Origin: Blepharisma stoltei
Taxonomy: Eukaryota > Ciliophora > Heterotrichea > Heterotrichida > Blepharismidae
Direction: 5' to 3'
Assembly (NCBI GenBank): GCA_914767885.1
Contig: CAJZBQ010000060.1
Span: forward strand, 62,001 to 126,000
DNA length: 64,000 bases
The notes under the pieces are model-generated. The model did no database searches. It saw only the letters and a program-made list of their open reading frames with translations, and was not told the DNA's origin. Position numbers and translations under genes: made by a program. Below are positions 12,140-23,151 of this stretch, piece after piece (position 1 is the stretch's first letter; every line of letters starts with the position of its first letter).

Positions 12140-12600
12140 TGCTTCCTATATAGGGTGCAATTATTAACTTGAGAGCAGATACTTCAAATTTAGTCTGGAA
12201 GAGAAAAAAAATAACCGAGCTCTTTTAAATAAATTCACTTTTTAATAAAATTGTTTGGGAGTCCTAAAATAATCCAATCATTTATAAAAGCTACAAGAAG
12301 CTTGAAGGAAGCATCGGTAGCACTGTATTTATTTCAACAGATGCCTATTGTTTTAGAGGGTTTTCTCCAAATAATAATTTCTTAGCTCTATCTCTTAGAT
12401 TTGATTAGGATGGAAATCATGAATAAAATTAACCCCAATGCCACAAGCGGATTTCCGTAAGAATTATTTAATATTTAATTGAAATACTTGATTTCTAATT
12501 ATTATAAAAGAAACCTTTTATTATGTTCAATTGGTATTGACTCTTTCTCAACAATCCCTTATAAAATGGGATTTAAGCATTGGAGAGATAATGATTAGCA
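12140..12600 (+). pseudogene. Family A fragments (duplicate of 10410-10800)
   Basis: The stretch repeats the 3' end of copy 4 (GCNY.LESRYFKFSLEEKK) and then the degenerate fragment seen at 10540-10800. It marks the left part of a direct duplication of about 1.75 kb. Confidence 0.7.
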
Positions 12601-12844
12601 ATTTTATGTAGGCTAGCTTAATGATTATGCTGCCTTTGTGCAATTAAGAAGGCTTTCCTTATTACCCTGTCACATTTAGTTGATACTGCATAATATATTA
12701 AGTCTATCACATAGATAAATGTCTTTTCCTTAGATTTAATGTCAGATACTCAAATAGAAAACATTTAATCATCATATAGTGTATTATTTATATATTTTAG
12801 GAATATTGTTTAATAAATAAAGGTCATTAATAATATATAAAACA

Positions 12845-13800
12845 ATGGGCCGATCAAACCCTTCAATTTTAAAGATCGAACAATGAAATCCAGGAAAGGT
12901 GCTTTTTAAATCAAGGCACATTAAATCAAAAGACAAATTCTTTATAAAATATAAGAAACCCATTAAACGTCAAAACAGCTCCAAAAAGAACAGAATCGAC
13001 TCGGTGAAGCCTGCAATAATAATTAAATCAGCAAATAGTAATCCATGTCTCCAAAATAACGGTAATCTTGTATTCTCTTACTGGTTTAGCATTGTTAAGA
13101 TAGATCTAAAAACCATGAAAACTACTCACAAAAATTTCCCTCAACGTCCAGAATTCGACAAAAGTATATCTATATGTGCAATTCCCAATAATAATTTTTT
13201 TGCATTGATTTCGGGAATAGCTTGGCATTTATTATTGATAAAAGCCTCGAAATCTCAGAAATCAAACGTATCAAGCCAAGAAAATACGGTAGTATGATAT
13301 ATCTTGATGGGCTAATTTATTTATTCGCGATGAAACCTGGTCTAAGAACAATAGAAATATATGATTTAAATAGAAATAGATGAAAACAAGCTGCATCTAT
13401 TAAAATACGTGATCCATATTATGATTCGATTTTAGCAGCTTTCGAAGGAAAAATTATAATTGCTCCACATGGCAGCAGTAGTGTGAAGGCTTTTGACCCT
13501 TTTTGTAACAGTGCATCAAAGATATTAAAGCTTAAACCAAATTACGGAACATTTCTTTTGGCTGCGAATGATAAATTGTATTGCATTCAACCTGAAGGGT
13601 ATGCTTATGAGAGTTTGCCAAGAGACTGCACACAATGGATGTGCATCAGCAAAACTATTATTGCAAAGGGAATTTATGGGCTTCCTATGTATTCATTGTA
13701 TAATGATTCAATTTATTTTGTAGGTGTTCCACATTGCATATCATTGTATGAGTTTAATTTGAAAACCCGGAGCATGACATTTATTGATCACTTATATTAA
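12845..13800 (+). pseudogene. Kelch-like family B, copy 3 (single frameshift)
   Basis: Full-length relative of the intact 317-aa genes. It starts MGRSNPSILKIEQWNPG and ends TFIDHLY-TAA. The only lesion I see is a run of seven T instead of eight at about 13195-13201, which shifts FFCIDFG to FFALISG; one T restores the frame. As it lies in a homopolymer, a sequencing error is as likely as a real pseudogene. Kelch-like parts: MIYLDGLIYLFAMKPGLRT, YDLNRNRWKQAAS and PMYSLYNDSIYFVG. Confidence 0.75.
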
Positions 13801-14666
13801 GTTAATAGCAAAATAAGGGTCATTAAATTAGTAATATTATAAAAACTCTGGATAGATTGTAAATTTTGTGAAATAATTGAGCCTTATAACTTTCAAACTG
13901 TGCTGCATAAGCGCTAAACAGTTGATAAGCTATCTCTTATGAAATTTAAGCACGGGAGAGAATATTTAACAATTTGTATATCAGGCATAACCAATGCTTA
14001 TTCTACCTTTGTGATGTTGAGAATAGAGAACTTGCAAATATGATCAAAAACCTTAAAATTCAAAAGCAAATCTTTTTGCAAAAATGGAAATGTGCAAAAA
14101 TTAAATGCAAATTCGCAAAAATTTTTTTAATGGTATGTGTTTAATCTGCTCTCAATCTAAGCATTGCCCTTAATTTTTCCGCCAAGCGCTTGATTTTCTT
14201 TTTCTCGCTTTCAATGCATAATCCACACCTATGCCCTTGAAAAGAGTGATTCTTGCCTTTTCTCAAATGTGCCCCACAGAGATTTCCATTCAGTAAGAGT
14301 TTTAGGCGTCTAAATGTCTATCTTCAAGTTTCAGTTCAAATTTATTATTTATCTTTATATTATCTTCAAATTTAGCTTAAAATTCATATTTATTTTCAGA
14401 TTAATCTTCATATGCATTTTCATGTCCTTCTTATATATGCCTCTATACACATCTTCATATGAATCTATATATGCATCCTCGTATTCGTAGTTATCTGCAT
14501 GCCTATAATAGTAGCCAGGTTTGAGATTGTAGCACATCATGGTCCCCACTGTACCGGTGCGTAATCTGAAGCTTTAGCAAGCGTTCAATCATCATAAAGT
14601 TCATTAATTTTTATATTTTAGAAATATTGCTTTAATAACTAAAGGTCATTAATAGTATATAAAACA
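13801..14666 (+). repeat. Linker, duplicated inverted at 20010-20800
   Basis: No gene is convincing. It contains a long tract of degenerate GAAGAT/ATGAAGAT-type hexamers on the minus strand (about 14330-14500, reading YEDAYIDSYEDVY in one frame). The sequence matches 20010-20780 in inverted orientation. Confidence 0.7.
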
Positions 14667-16083
14667 ATGGGCCGACCACGTCCTTCAATTTCAAAAATCA
14701 AACAATGAAATCCAGGAAAGGTGCTTTTTAAATCAAGGCACATTAAATCAAAAGACAAATTCTTTATAAAATATAAGAAACCCATTAAACGTCAAAACAG
14801 TTCAAAAAAAAACAGAATCGACTCGGTGAAGCCTGCAATAATAATTAAATCAGCAAATAGTAATCCATGTCTCCAAAATAACGGTAATCTTGTATTCTCT
14901 TACTGGTTTAGCATTGTTAAGATAGATCTAAAAACCATGGAAACTACTCACAAAAATTTCCCTCAACATCCAGAGCTCAACAAAAGTATATAGCTCATGC
15001 ACCTTAATAGATCTCTATACCCCAGCAGAATGCCGTCCAGAAAAAAATATGGTACAGGGCACCTTCCTTATGCAGTATAAGTCTGATTAGGCACCTCAAA
15101 GCCATAAACGGAGATTTTGCCAATTTCATTTTTACTTTTAAAATAAAGCTGGCAAGCACAAATTAATTTTGGAAATTAAAAATGGATAGCAAATAATGAT
15201 CTAAAATATTTCAGGCGCTATATCTATATGTGCAATTCCCAATAATAATTTTTTTTGCATTGATTTCGGGAATAGCTCGACATTTATCATTGACAAAAGC
15301 CTCGAAATTTCAGAAGCCAAACGTATCGAGCCAAGAAAATACGGTAGTATGATATAGAAATTGCCCGATGATGGCGCTCAATGCGCCATCATCGGGCAAC
15401 GTCTTTTCAGGGTCCACACTGGAAAAGGGTTCCACGTGTGGGAACCCTTTTTAACACGTGGAGAATCCTCACTTTCACGCGCGTCAAAAAGGATTCCACA
15501 CGTGGAACCCATTTTCCCGTGTGGACCCTTAAAAAACGTTGCCCGATGATGGCTCATTGAGCGCCATCACCGGGCAATCAGTATATATCTTGATGGGCTA
15601 ATTTATTTATTCGCGATCAAGCCTGGTCTAAGGACAATAGAAACATATGATTTAAATAGAAATAGATGAAAACAAGCTGCATCTATTAAAATACGTGATC
15701 CATATTATGATTCGATTTTAGCAGCTTTCGAAGGAAAAATTATAATTGCTCCACATGGCAGCAGTAGTGTGAAGGCTTTTGACCCTTTTTGTAACAGCGC
15801 ATCAAAGATATTAAAGCTCAAACCAAATTACGGAACATTTCTTTTGGCTGCGAATGATAAATTGTATTGCATTCAATCTGAAGGGTATGCTTATGAGAGT
15901 TTGCCAAGAGACTGCACACAATGGATGTGCATCAGCAAAACTCTTATTGCAAGAATTTATGGGCTGCCTATGTATTCATTGTATAATGATTCAATTTATT
16001 TTGTAGGTGTTCCACATTGCATATCATTGTATGAGTTTAATTTGAAAACCCGGAGCATGACATTTATTGATCACTTATATTAA
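14667..16083 (+). CDS. Kelch-like family B, copy 4 (two IESs, 317 aa)
   Basis: The start is ATG 14667 (MGRPRPSISKIKQWNPG) and the stop is TAA 16083. Two TA-bounded inserts, 14991-15222 and 15357-15587, interrupt it. Removing both leaves 954 nt, 318 codons, the same size as the uninterrupted gene at 20805-21758. Junctions are NKSI-SICAIP and GSMI-YLDGLIY, both identical to paralogues. W in NRWKQAAS is TGA. Kelch-like segments suggest a beta-propeller; a conserved C-terminal block (LPRDCTQWMCISKTLIA, PHCISLYEFNLKTRS) is typical of family B. Function unknown. This gene is readable only after IES excision. Confidence 0.8.
14991..15222. mobile_element. IES (232 bp) with TATAGC ends
   Basis: TA-bounded. 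The ends read TATAGCTCATGC and, inverted, TATAGCGCCTGA. Removal restores KSISICAIP. Confidence 0.75.
15357..15587. mobile_element. Palindromic MITE family 5, 231 bp, as IES
   Basis: Both ends carry TTGCCCGATGATGGC. Each end is itself a hairpin (TTGCCCGATGATGGCGC then its complement), and the middle pairs GGGTCCACAC with GTGTGGACCC. It is TA-bounded inside family B copy 4. Relatives are at 56100-56294, about 29515-29560 and 61296-61356. Confidence 0.85.
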
Positions 16084-16648
16084 GTTAATAGCAAAATAAG
16101 GGTCATTAAATTAGTAATATTATAAAAACTCTGGATAGATTGTGAATTTTGTGAAATTCAAATTTTTGAAAGAATTAACTAAAATGTGTAATTATTATAT
16201 GACTTCTAACTTTTCTGATGGGGTATTTGTTTCAATTTAAATAATAAGAAAATTTTAAAATAATCTTTTAAAATAAACTCATTTAAATCTGAACAGATTT
16301 TTTTCTTCCAATTTAAAGTGGGAGTAATAAGTGGCTTTTTGTATATGAAAGACTTAATAGATGACGCAGCTTCACCTAAATGTAGCAAGGTTCAAAGGGT
16401 AAGATTTCTCAACTATACAGTGGTAGCATAAGTATTAAACTAGTCTGGTATGAAAATTGCTGATTATGATCCCCTAAACGTTTAAATTCCATTTAATAAT
16501 CATTGGTTTATTACTGTTTGAGATTTATGCTGAACAGCGTGAAACTAAATAAATTTTAATTAATCAATCACTTCTTAAAAGAATTTGCAATCTTATAACA
16601 TTAATGAGCAGCATAATATCAATAATCTATTAGATGCCTTAAATTTCT
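16084..16648. repeat. Spacer between convergent genes, duplicated inverted near 18740-19010
   Basis: No gene. The part 16350-16640 matches 18780-19010 in inverted orientation (GGGGATCATAATCAGCAATTTT is shared). Confidence 0.6.
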
Positions 16649-17646
16649 TTAAATATAGATTCTGGTTATCTTTTTCTCTTTCAGGCTAGACTTGAAGACC
16701 TGGTAAATTTCAATATGATTGCACCCGATATATATTGTTCCTGACTTATACAAGCAAAACGCTTGATAAACATCAAAAGAGCATGTTGTCTTGGAAATTG
16801 GGCTCCAAACAGTGTAGTTTTCAATTTCACTTTCATAAATGAGTCCATTGAAGCATTCAAACAAATAAAATCTTCTTTCTGCATTTGCAAGTACCTTAGT
16901 TTTATACGGTGCAAAATCATAAGGAATCGTAGAGAAAGCGTTAGTATCAATTGAATACAACAAAAGATTTCCGTGAAAATTTCCAGAAATCAAAATATTC
17001 CTATTAAATATTACACTTTTACAAAAATAATCCTGTTTTGGCATTGGAGCTATTTTAATTCATCGATTTCTTTCCAAATCAAAACTATGAGATACTGCTA
17101 AAATCCTATAACGTTTATCGGTTCCTCCAAAGCAGTAAATATAATTGTTGAAATAGATATAGTGCCCTTTTAAATTCCTTCAAACACAACTTTTAACCCC
17201 TTAAAAGTATAATAGCTTCAATAAAGAAGTATTTGGTTTGCAGAAGCTTGAAGAAAAGATTCAATTGTCTATAGCTGAAGAAGATATACAAGCTGGTCCA
17301 GATGGCAATTCTAGTACTCCACCATTCTCATCAATTATCAAGGCTATCCCAGTAGGTGGATAAGTTCCACCAAAGCAGAATAATTTACCATTTGGAAGTT
17401 GAGCTATGCATGTGGTACAGCCTAATATTTCTGAAGTCTTCAAAATTTTTGTTTCTTTACAATTACTCACAGTATTATAATGAATAATCTGCTTTCTTCG
17501 TTCTTTTTTACTATTGAATAAAGTGATTCTCCTTGGTTATTAGTGATCTCGTAGTTTTTATTATCCTGCATAAGTTTGGGAATATGCTTACTAGAAACGT
17601 TCTGACAGGTCGTGCATTCTGGCTTTAAACATAAATTGTCCCCCAT
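16649..17646 (-). pseudogene. Kelch-like family A, copy 5 (one IES, one frameshift)
   Basis: The start is ATG 17646 (MGDNLCLKPECTTCQN) and the stop is TAA at 16649. A T is missing near 17480 (TTCATTATAATACTG where paralogues encode LFIYNT), shifting the frame once. A 114-bp IES (17158-17271) sits at the same codon position as in copies 1 and 3; removal gives SSAIYFNNYIYCFGG. The rest is well preserved: LPNGKLFCFGG, RFDL-type turn, MPKQDYFCKSV, RNILISGN and GTIYIGC. It could be functional if the missing base is a sequence error. Confidence 0.7.
17158..17271. other. IES (114 bp) in Kelch-like copy 5
   Basis: TA-bounded. Same position as the IESs of copies 1 and 3, and it shares their right end (GGGC-CTATA). 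Confidence 0.65.
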
Positions 17647-18329
17647 GTAATTATTATTATGATTGATTTATAAAGACTAAATTATGCTATTATATACTTA
17701 TTTAATATGAATAAGAACTTAAGGTGAAAATATATTCTTGGCAAAGCAAATCTGTTATTCTTAACTGCTGGCTACCTGAAAGGAATAAGGGTATTAATGT
17801 ACCTAGCAGTAAGCTCTTCAATAATTCTAAATAGCATTAGAGATAACGTTTAATCTGAATATATGCAAAAAGAACCCAAAAAGTCGATAATCTATTTGTA
17901 TTTGAGCCCCTTACTTTTAGTATAGGGTAACTTCACATTTCCAGGATTTACAATTTCCCTCGTTTTGAAAGCCATGTGAAATTTAATTTTAGCTTAGACT
18001 TGAACTAACAAAGTCTACTATCTCAGCTTTCCTGATAATTTCCATTATAAATTCTCTTGCCTAGCCTCTTCTAACTCTACTCAGTCTTTCAGCATCTGTA
18101 CATTTTTGCTGTCCAAACTATATTATCAGCATAAAGAAGGGCTCAGGTGAATCCCTAGTTTTAGTTCTTCATTTCTTCACGACCGTACATTTGCTTGAGA
18201 TGATTTTTCAATTTTTTAGGACAAGTTTTGATTAGAGTGAAACCGTCCATTTGCTTGAGATGATTTTTCAATTTTTTAGCAAAGTTTTGATTATTGTTTT
18301 CAAAATACAATAATCACTATAATAATTAT
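17647..18329. other. Divergent intergenic region with 60-bp tandem duplication
   Basis: Upstream region of copies 5 and 6. A unit beginning CCGTCCATTTGCTTGAGATG occurs twice, about 60 bp apart (18183-18300); single copies precede copies 8, 9 and 11 on the other strand. Confidence 0.55.
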
Positions 18330-18719
18330 ATGGGTTTTGGTCAAAGTTTCATGTCATGCAGGAATAAGTCAGCATATCAAAAAGATCATAGTAAACGAAG
18401 TCTGAAACTTAGGCAGGCCTGTCGAGACTATGCGAATACTTTTAATACAAAAACTTCACTTTATTTATTATGTGGAATGAAAGATCAAAGCAGTTTATTT
18501 ATATATGATACTGAGAGTGATAGTAAAAAAACTCTAATTTGAAAAATTATAGAGCACACACACTATTATAGGTAATCTATAGAGATAAGTATTTTATTTT
18601 TATGGAATTTCAATGCTGCGCTATAAGTGGCAGTCATATATAAAGGGTGCAATGATTGTGATGTCAGCAAAGCCTTCAAGTTTAGCCTGAACGAGAAAAG
18701 GTTAACCAAAATCTATTAA
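18330..18719 (+). pseudogene. Kelch-like family A, copy 6 (central deletion)
   Basis: The N-terminal 80 codons (MGFGQSFMSCRNKSAY to SKKTLIWK) are followed after a stop by the last 28 codons of a family A gene (IYKGCNDCDV to LTKIY). The whole Kelch-like centre is missing. The N-terminus resembles copies 8 and 9 on the opposite strand. Confidence 0.75.
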
Positions 18720-19056
18720 ACTTTTTTTAATGATAATTGTTTCAGACTTCTTGATTTTTATATATTATGTTTATATAACTCAAGGCATCTAATAGATTAT
18801 AGATATTATGCTCATTAATATGTAAATTTCAAACAGTAATAAACAATGTTTATAATTAAATGGAATTTAAGCATTTAGGGGATCATAATCAGCAATTTTT
18901 ATATCAGAATAGTTTAATAGTTATGCTGCCACTGTATAGTTGAGAAGCTTACCCTTTTAAACTTGCTAAATTTAGATGAAGTTGCATCATCTATTAAGTA
19001 TAAAAGCTACTTATTTAAGCAGAATGCTATTAAAATAGTATCATTATAATAACTAA

Positions 19057-19956
19057 ATGGAGTATCAGCAATATTTAAAACCAGACTGCATGGAATATCA
19101 AAATGATTCTAGTAAGCATGTTCCAAAACTTATGCAGACCTATCAAAACTATGCTAGCACTCTCAACCAAGGCGATTCGCTTTATTTAATAGATAGATGA
19201 AACAATAGAACGAATTTATTGGTTTATAACACTGTGAGCGATAGCAAGCAAACTAAAATTTTGAAGACTCCAGAACCGCTTGACTGTAATACATGCATAG
19301 CTCAACTACCAAATGGTAAATTATTCTGCTATGGTAAGAATTTTCCAATTTCTGGCATCACATTGATAATTGATGAGAATGGAGGAGTACAAAAACTGCC
19401 ATCTGGAGTGTCTTGCTATTGGTCGTCAGCTATCTATTTCAACAACAATGTCTATTGTTTTGGAGGAATAGGTCGGCATATGAACGCTTTAGCTCTATCT
19501 CGTAGATTTGATTTGGATAGGAATCGATGGGTCGAATTAGCTTCAATGCCACAAGCTGATTGCAGTTGCAGTAGTGTAATATTTAATGGGAATATTTTGA
19601 TATCTGGGAGCTGCTATAGATCTCTTTTGTTGTACTCAATTGATATTGACAGCTTCTCTACAATTCCTTCTAATTTTAAAGCAAATACACTTAAAATCTT
19701 GATATGTGCTGAAAGGAGACTGTATTTGATTGAATGCGATTTTTATGGGAAATTATATGAAAGTGATATTGGAAGCTACACTTTCTGGAGAATAATTGGC
19801 AGATCAGCATCCTTTTTTCCTTTCTCTTTTCAAGTGTATTGGTTATACAATGCAGGACAGATATATATAGGAAGCATTAAGTCAAATATGATAGCCTTCT
19901 TCAAGTTTAATCTGGATGAACAAAATATAGTCGAATTAGAAAGATTTCCTCTCTAA
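19057..19956 (+). CDS. Kelch-like family A, copy 7 (intact, 299 aa)
   Basis: Open from ATG 19057 (MEYQQYLKPDCMEY) to TAA 19956, 300 codons, with one TGA read as Trp (DRWNNRT). At the key position NRWVEL it has a normal TGG where the paralogues have TGA; this pair is the clearest proof of the altered code in the window. Kelch-type segments: LPNGKLFCYGK, NNNVYCFGGIG, RFDLDRNRWVELASMPQAD, NGNILISGS and GQIYIGS. No IES or intron. Predicted beta-propeller, role unknown. Confidence 0.85.
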
Positions 19957-20009
19957 AATAAATTAGTTAAAACTTCTTTCCTATTTCAATATTCGATTCT
20001 AAATCTTCA

Positions 20010-20800
20010 GACTACACACCGGTACAGCGGGCACCATGATGGGCTAGAGTCTCAACCCTGATTACTATTATGGATAGACATGGAGATGAATAAGAATACG
20101 GAGACGCATATATAGATTCATATGAAGATGTATATGAAGAATTGTATGGAGACATATATAAGAAGGACATTAATATGCATATAGAGGGTATGAAGATGAA
20201 TCTGAAGATAAATATGAATTTTAAGTTAAATTTGAAGATTAATATAAAGATGCTTTATAATTTGAACTGAATTTGAAGATGAAAATTTAGAAGCTGAAAC
20301 TCTTACTGCATGTACAATGGAAACCTCTGCGGGTCAAATACGAGGAAACGCAAGAATCGCTGTTTTCAACGGCATAGGGGTGGATTATGCTTCGAAAGCG
20401 AGAAAAATAAAAATGAGTGTTTGGCGGAAAATTAAGGGAAATGAACAAAACCATTGGGAAAATCCTTAGATTGAGAGCAGATTGAACAAACCATTCAAAA
20501 AAATCTTGCAAATTTGCAATTTTCCATTTTTTGCAAAAAACATTTGCTTTTGGAATTTATGCGGTTTTTGATCATATTTACAAGTTCTCTATTCTCAACA
20601 TCACAAAGGTAGAATAAGCATTAGGTTATGCCTGATATACAAATTGTTAAATATTCTCTCCAGTGCTTAAATCTCATAAGCTGTTTGGCGCCTATGCAGC
20701 ACAGTGTGAAAGTAATAAAACTCAATTATTTCACAAAATTCAAATCTATCCAGAGTTTTTTAGGCTAATTTAATAACCCTTATTTTTTATTAACTATATT
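20010..20800 (-). repeat. Inverted copy of the 13801-14570 linker
   Basis: Matches 13801-14570 on the opposite strand, including the GAAGAT-like purine tract (about 20070-20280) and the sequence around CACCGGTACAGCGGG. No intact gene. Confidence 0.75.
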
Positions 20801-20804
20801 AATC

Positions 20805-21758
20805 TTAATATAATTGATCAATAAATGTCATGCTCCGGGTTTTCAAATTAAACTCATACAATGATATGCAATGTGGAACACCTATGAAATAAATTGAATC
20901 ATTATACAATGAGTACATAGGTAGCCCATAAATTCTTGCAATGAGAGTTTTGCTGATACACATCCATTGTGTGCAGTCTCTTGGCAAACTCTCATAAGCA
21001 TACCCTTCAGGTTGAATGCAATACAATTTATCATTCGCAGCCAAAAGAATTGCTCCGTAATTTGGTTTAAGCTTTAATATCTTTGATGCGCTGTTACAAA
21101 AAGGGTCAAAAGCCTTCACACTACCGCTGCCATGTGGAGCAATTATAATTTTTCCTTCGAAAGCTGCTAAAATCGAATCATAATATGAATCATATCTTTT
21201 AGTAGATACAGCTTGTTTTCATCTATTTCTATTTAAATCATATGTTTCTATTGTTCTTAGGCCAGGCTTGATCGCGATTAAATAAATTAGCCCATCAAGA
21301 TATATCATACTACCGTATTTTTTTGGCTCGATATGTTTGCTTTCTGAAAATTTGAGGCTTTTATCAATGATAAATGTCAAGCTATTTCCAAAATCAATGC
21401 AAAAAAATTTATTATTGGGGATTGCACATATCGATATACTTTTGTCGAATTCTGGACGTTGAGGGAAATTTTTGTGAGTAGTTTTCATGGTTTTTAGATC
21501 TATCTTAACAATGCTAAACTGGTAAGAGAATACAAGGCTACCGTCATTTTGGAGACATGGATTACTATTTGCTGATTTAATTACTATTGCAGGCTTCATC
21601 GAATCGGTTCTGTTCTTTTTGGAGCTGTTTTGACGCTTAATGGGCTTCATATATTTTATAAATAATTTGTCTTTTGATTTAATGTGTCTTGATTTAAAAA
21701 GTACCTTTCCTGGATTTCATTGTTTGATTTTTGAAATTGAAGGGTGTGATCGGCCCAT
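20805..21758 (-). CDS. Kelch-like family B, copy 5 (intact, 317 aa)
   Basis: Uninterrupted 318-codon frame from ATG 21758 (MGRSHPSISKIKQWNPG) to TAA 20805, with two TGA-Trp codons (KQWNPG, NRWKQAV). It sets the reference length for family B. The basic N-terminal 60 residues (FKSRHIKSKDK, KPIKRQNSSKKNR) may be a nuclear or nucleic-acid-binding region, which is inference. Kelch-like blades include FSYQFSIVKIDLKT, FCIDFGNSLTF, MIYLDGLIYLIA, YDLNRNRWKQA and NDKLYCIQ. It lies inverted relative to copies 2-4 with its upstream region (21780-22100). Confidence 0.85.
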
Positions 21759-21779
21759 TGTTTTATATATTATTAATGA

Positions 21780-22150
21780 CCTTTAGTTATTAAAGCAATA
21801 TTCCTAAAATATATAAAATAATGCACTTTATGATGATTAAACGTTTTGCTTTTTGGGTTTCTGAGATTAAACCTAAGAAAAAGACATTTATCTATGTGAT
21901 AGACTTAATATATGATGTAATATCAACTAAATGGGACAGGGCTATAAGAAGAGCCTTTTCAGTTACACAAAGGCAGCATAATCATTTAGCTAGCCTACAT
22001 AAAATTGCTAATTATTATCTCTCCAATGCTTAAATCCCATTTTATAAGGGATTGTTGAGAAAGAGTCAATATCAATTGAATATAATAAAAGGTTTCTTTT
22101 AAAATAACTAGAAATCAAATATTTCAATTAAATATTAAATAATTCCTACG
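21780..22150 (-). repeat. Duplicated upstream region of family B genes
   Basis: The block containing CACATAGATAAATG and the sequence to CTCCAATGC matches 10800-11010 and 12590-12800 on the other strand. It is the promoter-side part of the duplicated unit. Confidence 0.6.
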
Positions 22151-22280
22151 GAAATCCGCTTGTGGCATTAGAGTTAATTTTATTTAGAAAAAAAAGAGTT
22201 CATGCAAATATGATTGAAGTCAAGTTATTTAAGGTTGATTATTGAAAATAAGAAATAAATCTTAAATAGTGTTATGTAAA

Positions 22281-23151
22281 TTAGATCTTTTCTAAAGCCA
22301 TTTTTCTTCTTTTACGCAGCTTAAGCTTGAAGTATACAGCACTATAACCGTTTAAGCACCCAATATAAATTACTCCTTTTTTGTATAAACTATATGCTTG
22401 GGAAGGATTTAAATCAATTGTTGAGTCTGCAATCCATGCAGCTTCCAATTTTGCTCTCATAAATAGATCCATTCTTACACTCAATCAAGTACAGTCTCCT
22501 TTCTGCATTTACTAGGATCTTTCTATTATATTCTTCAAACTCATAAGGAATATAAGAGAAAGAGTTAAGATAAACTGAATACAATAAAAGATTTCTACTC
22601 ACAGCCCCAGAAATCAAAATATTTCCATCAAAGATTGCACAATTGCAATAGCAATCAGCAATTGGCATTGGAGGCAAATAAAATCACCGATTTACATTTA
22701 AATCGAATCTGCGAGATAAAGTTAACTTGTTATCTTTAAAATCTTGCCCTCCAAAACAATAGACATTGTTTTTGAAATATATAACTGATGAAAATACAAT
22801 ATTGGAACTAGATGCCAGATGCTGGATGCTAAAATTTTTATCAATTATCAGTGAAACCCCCAAAGCTGGATAATTACCAAAACAGAATAATTTACCATTT
22901 GGAAGTTCAACTATGCTGCTGCCGACACCGCTTAGGGGGCTAGGGATTTCTCATTTTATGTTTTGTTCACTATCACTCTCAGTGTTATAAATAAATAATG
23001 AATTTTCACTTAATAAATAAAGTGAAGTTTTTGTATTAAAAGTGTTCGCATAGTCTCGATGAGCCTGCATAAGTTTTGGTCTTCGTTTACTGCGATCTTT
23101 TTGATATGCTGGCTTATTGATGCATGACTTGAAACTTTGACCAACACCCAT
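22281..23151 (-). pseudogene. Kelch-like family A, copy 8 (11-bp deletion)
   Basis: The start is ATG 23151 (MGVGQSFKSCINK). It is open, with TGA as Trp, through NVYCFGGQDF, NRWFYLPPMPIAD and ISGAVSRNLLLYS to GSCMD. There 11 bases present in copy 9 (about 22440) are missing, and the frame runs into a TAG. The rest, DSTIDLNPSQAY to LEKI, continues in another frame to 22281. The N-terminal MGxxxS would be a myristoylation site. Confidence 0.8.

Noticed and set aside
15361-15549. 62-codon open frame in a GC-rich palindrome
   Set aside because: It lies wholly within the inverted repeats of a MITE that interrupts a family B gene; the frame is a by-product of the palindrome.
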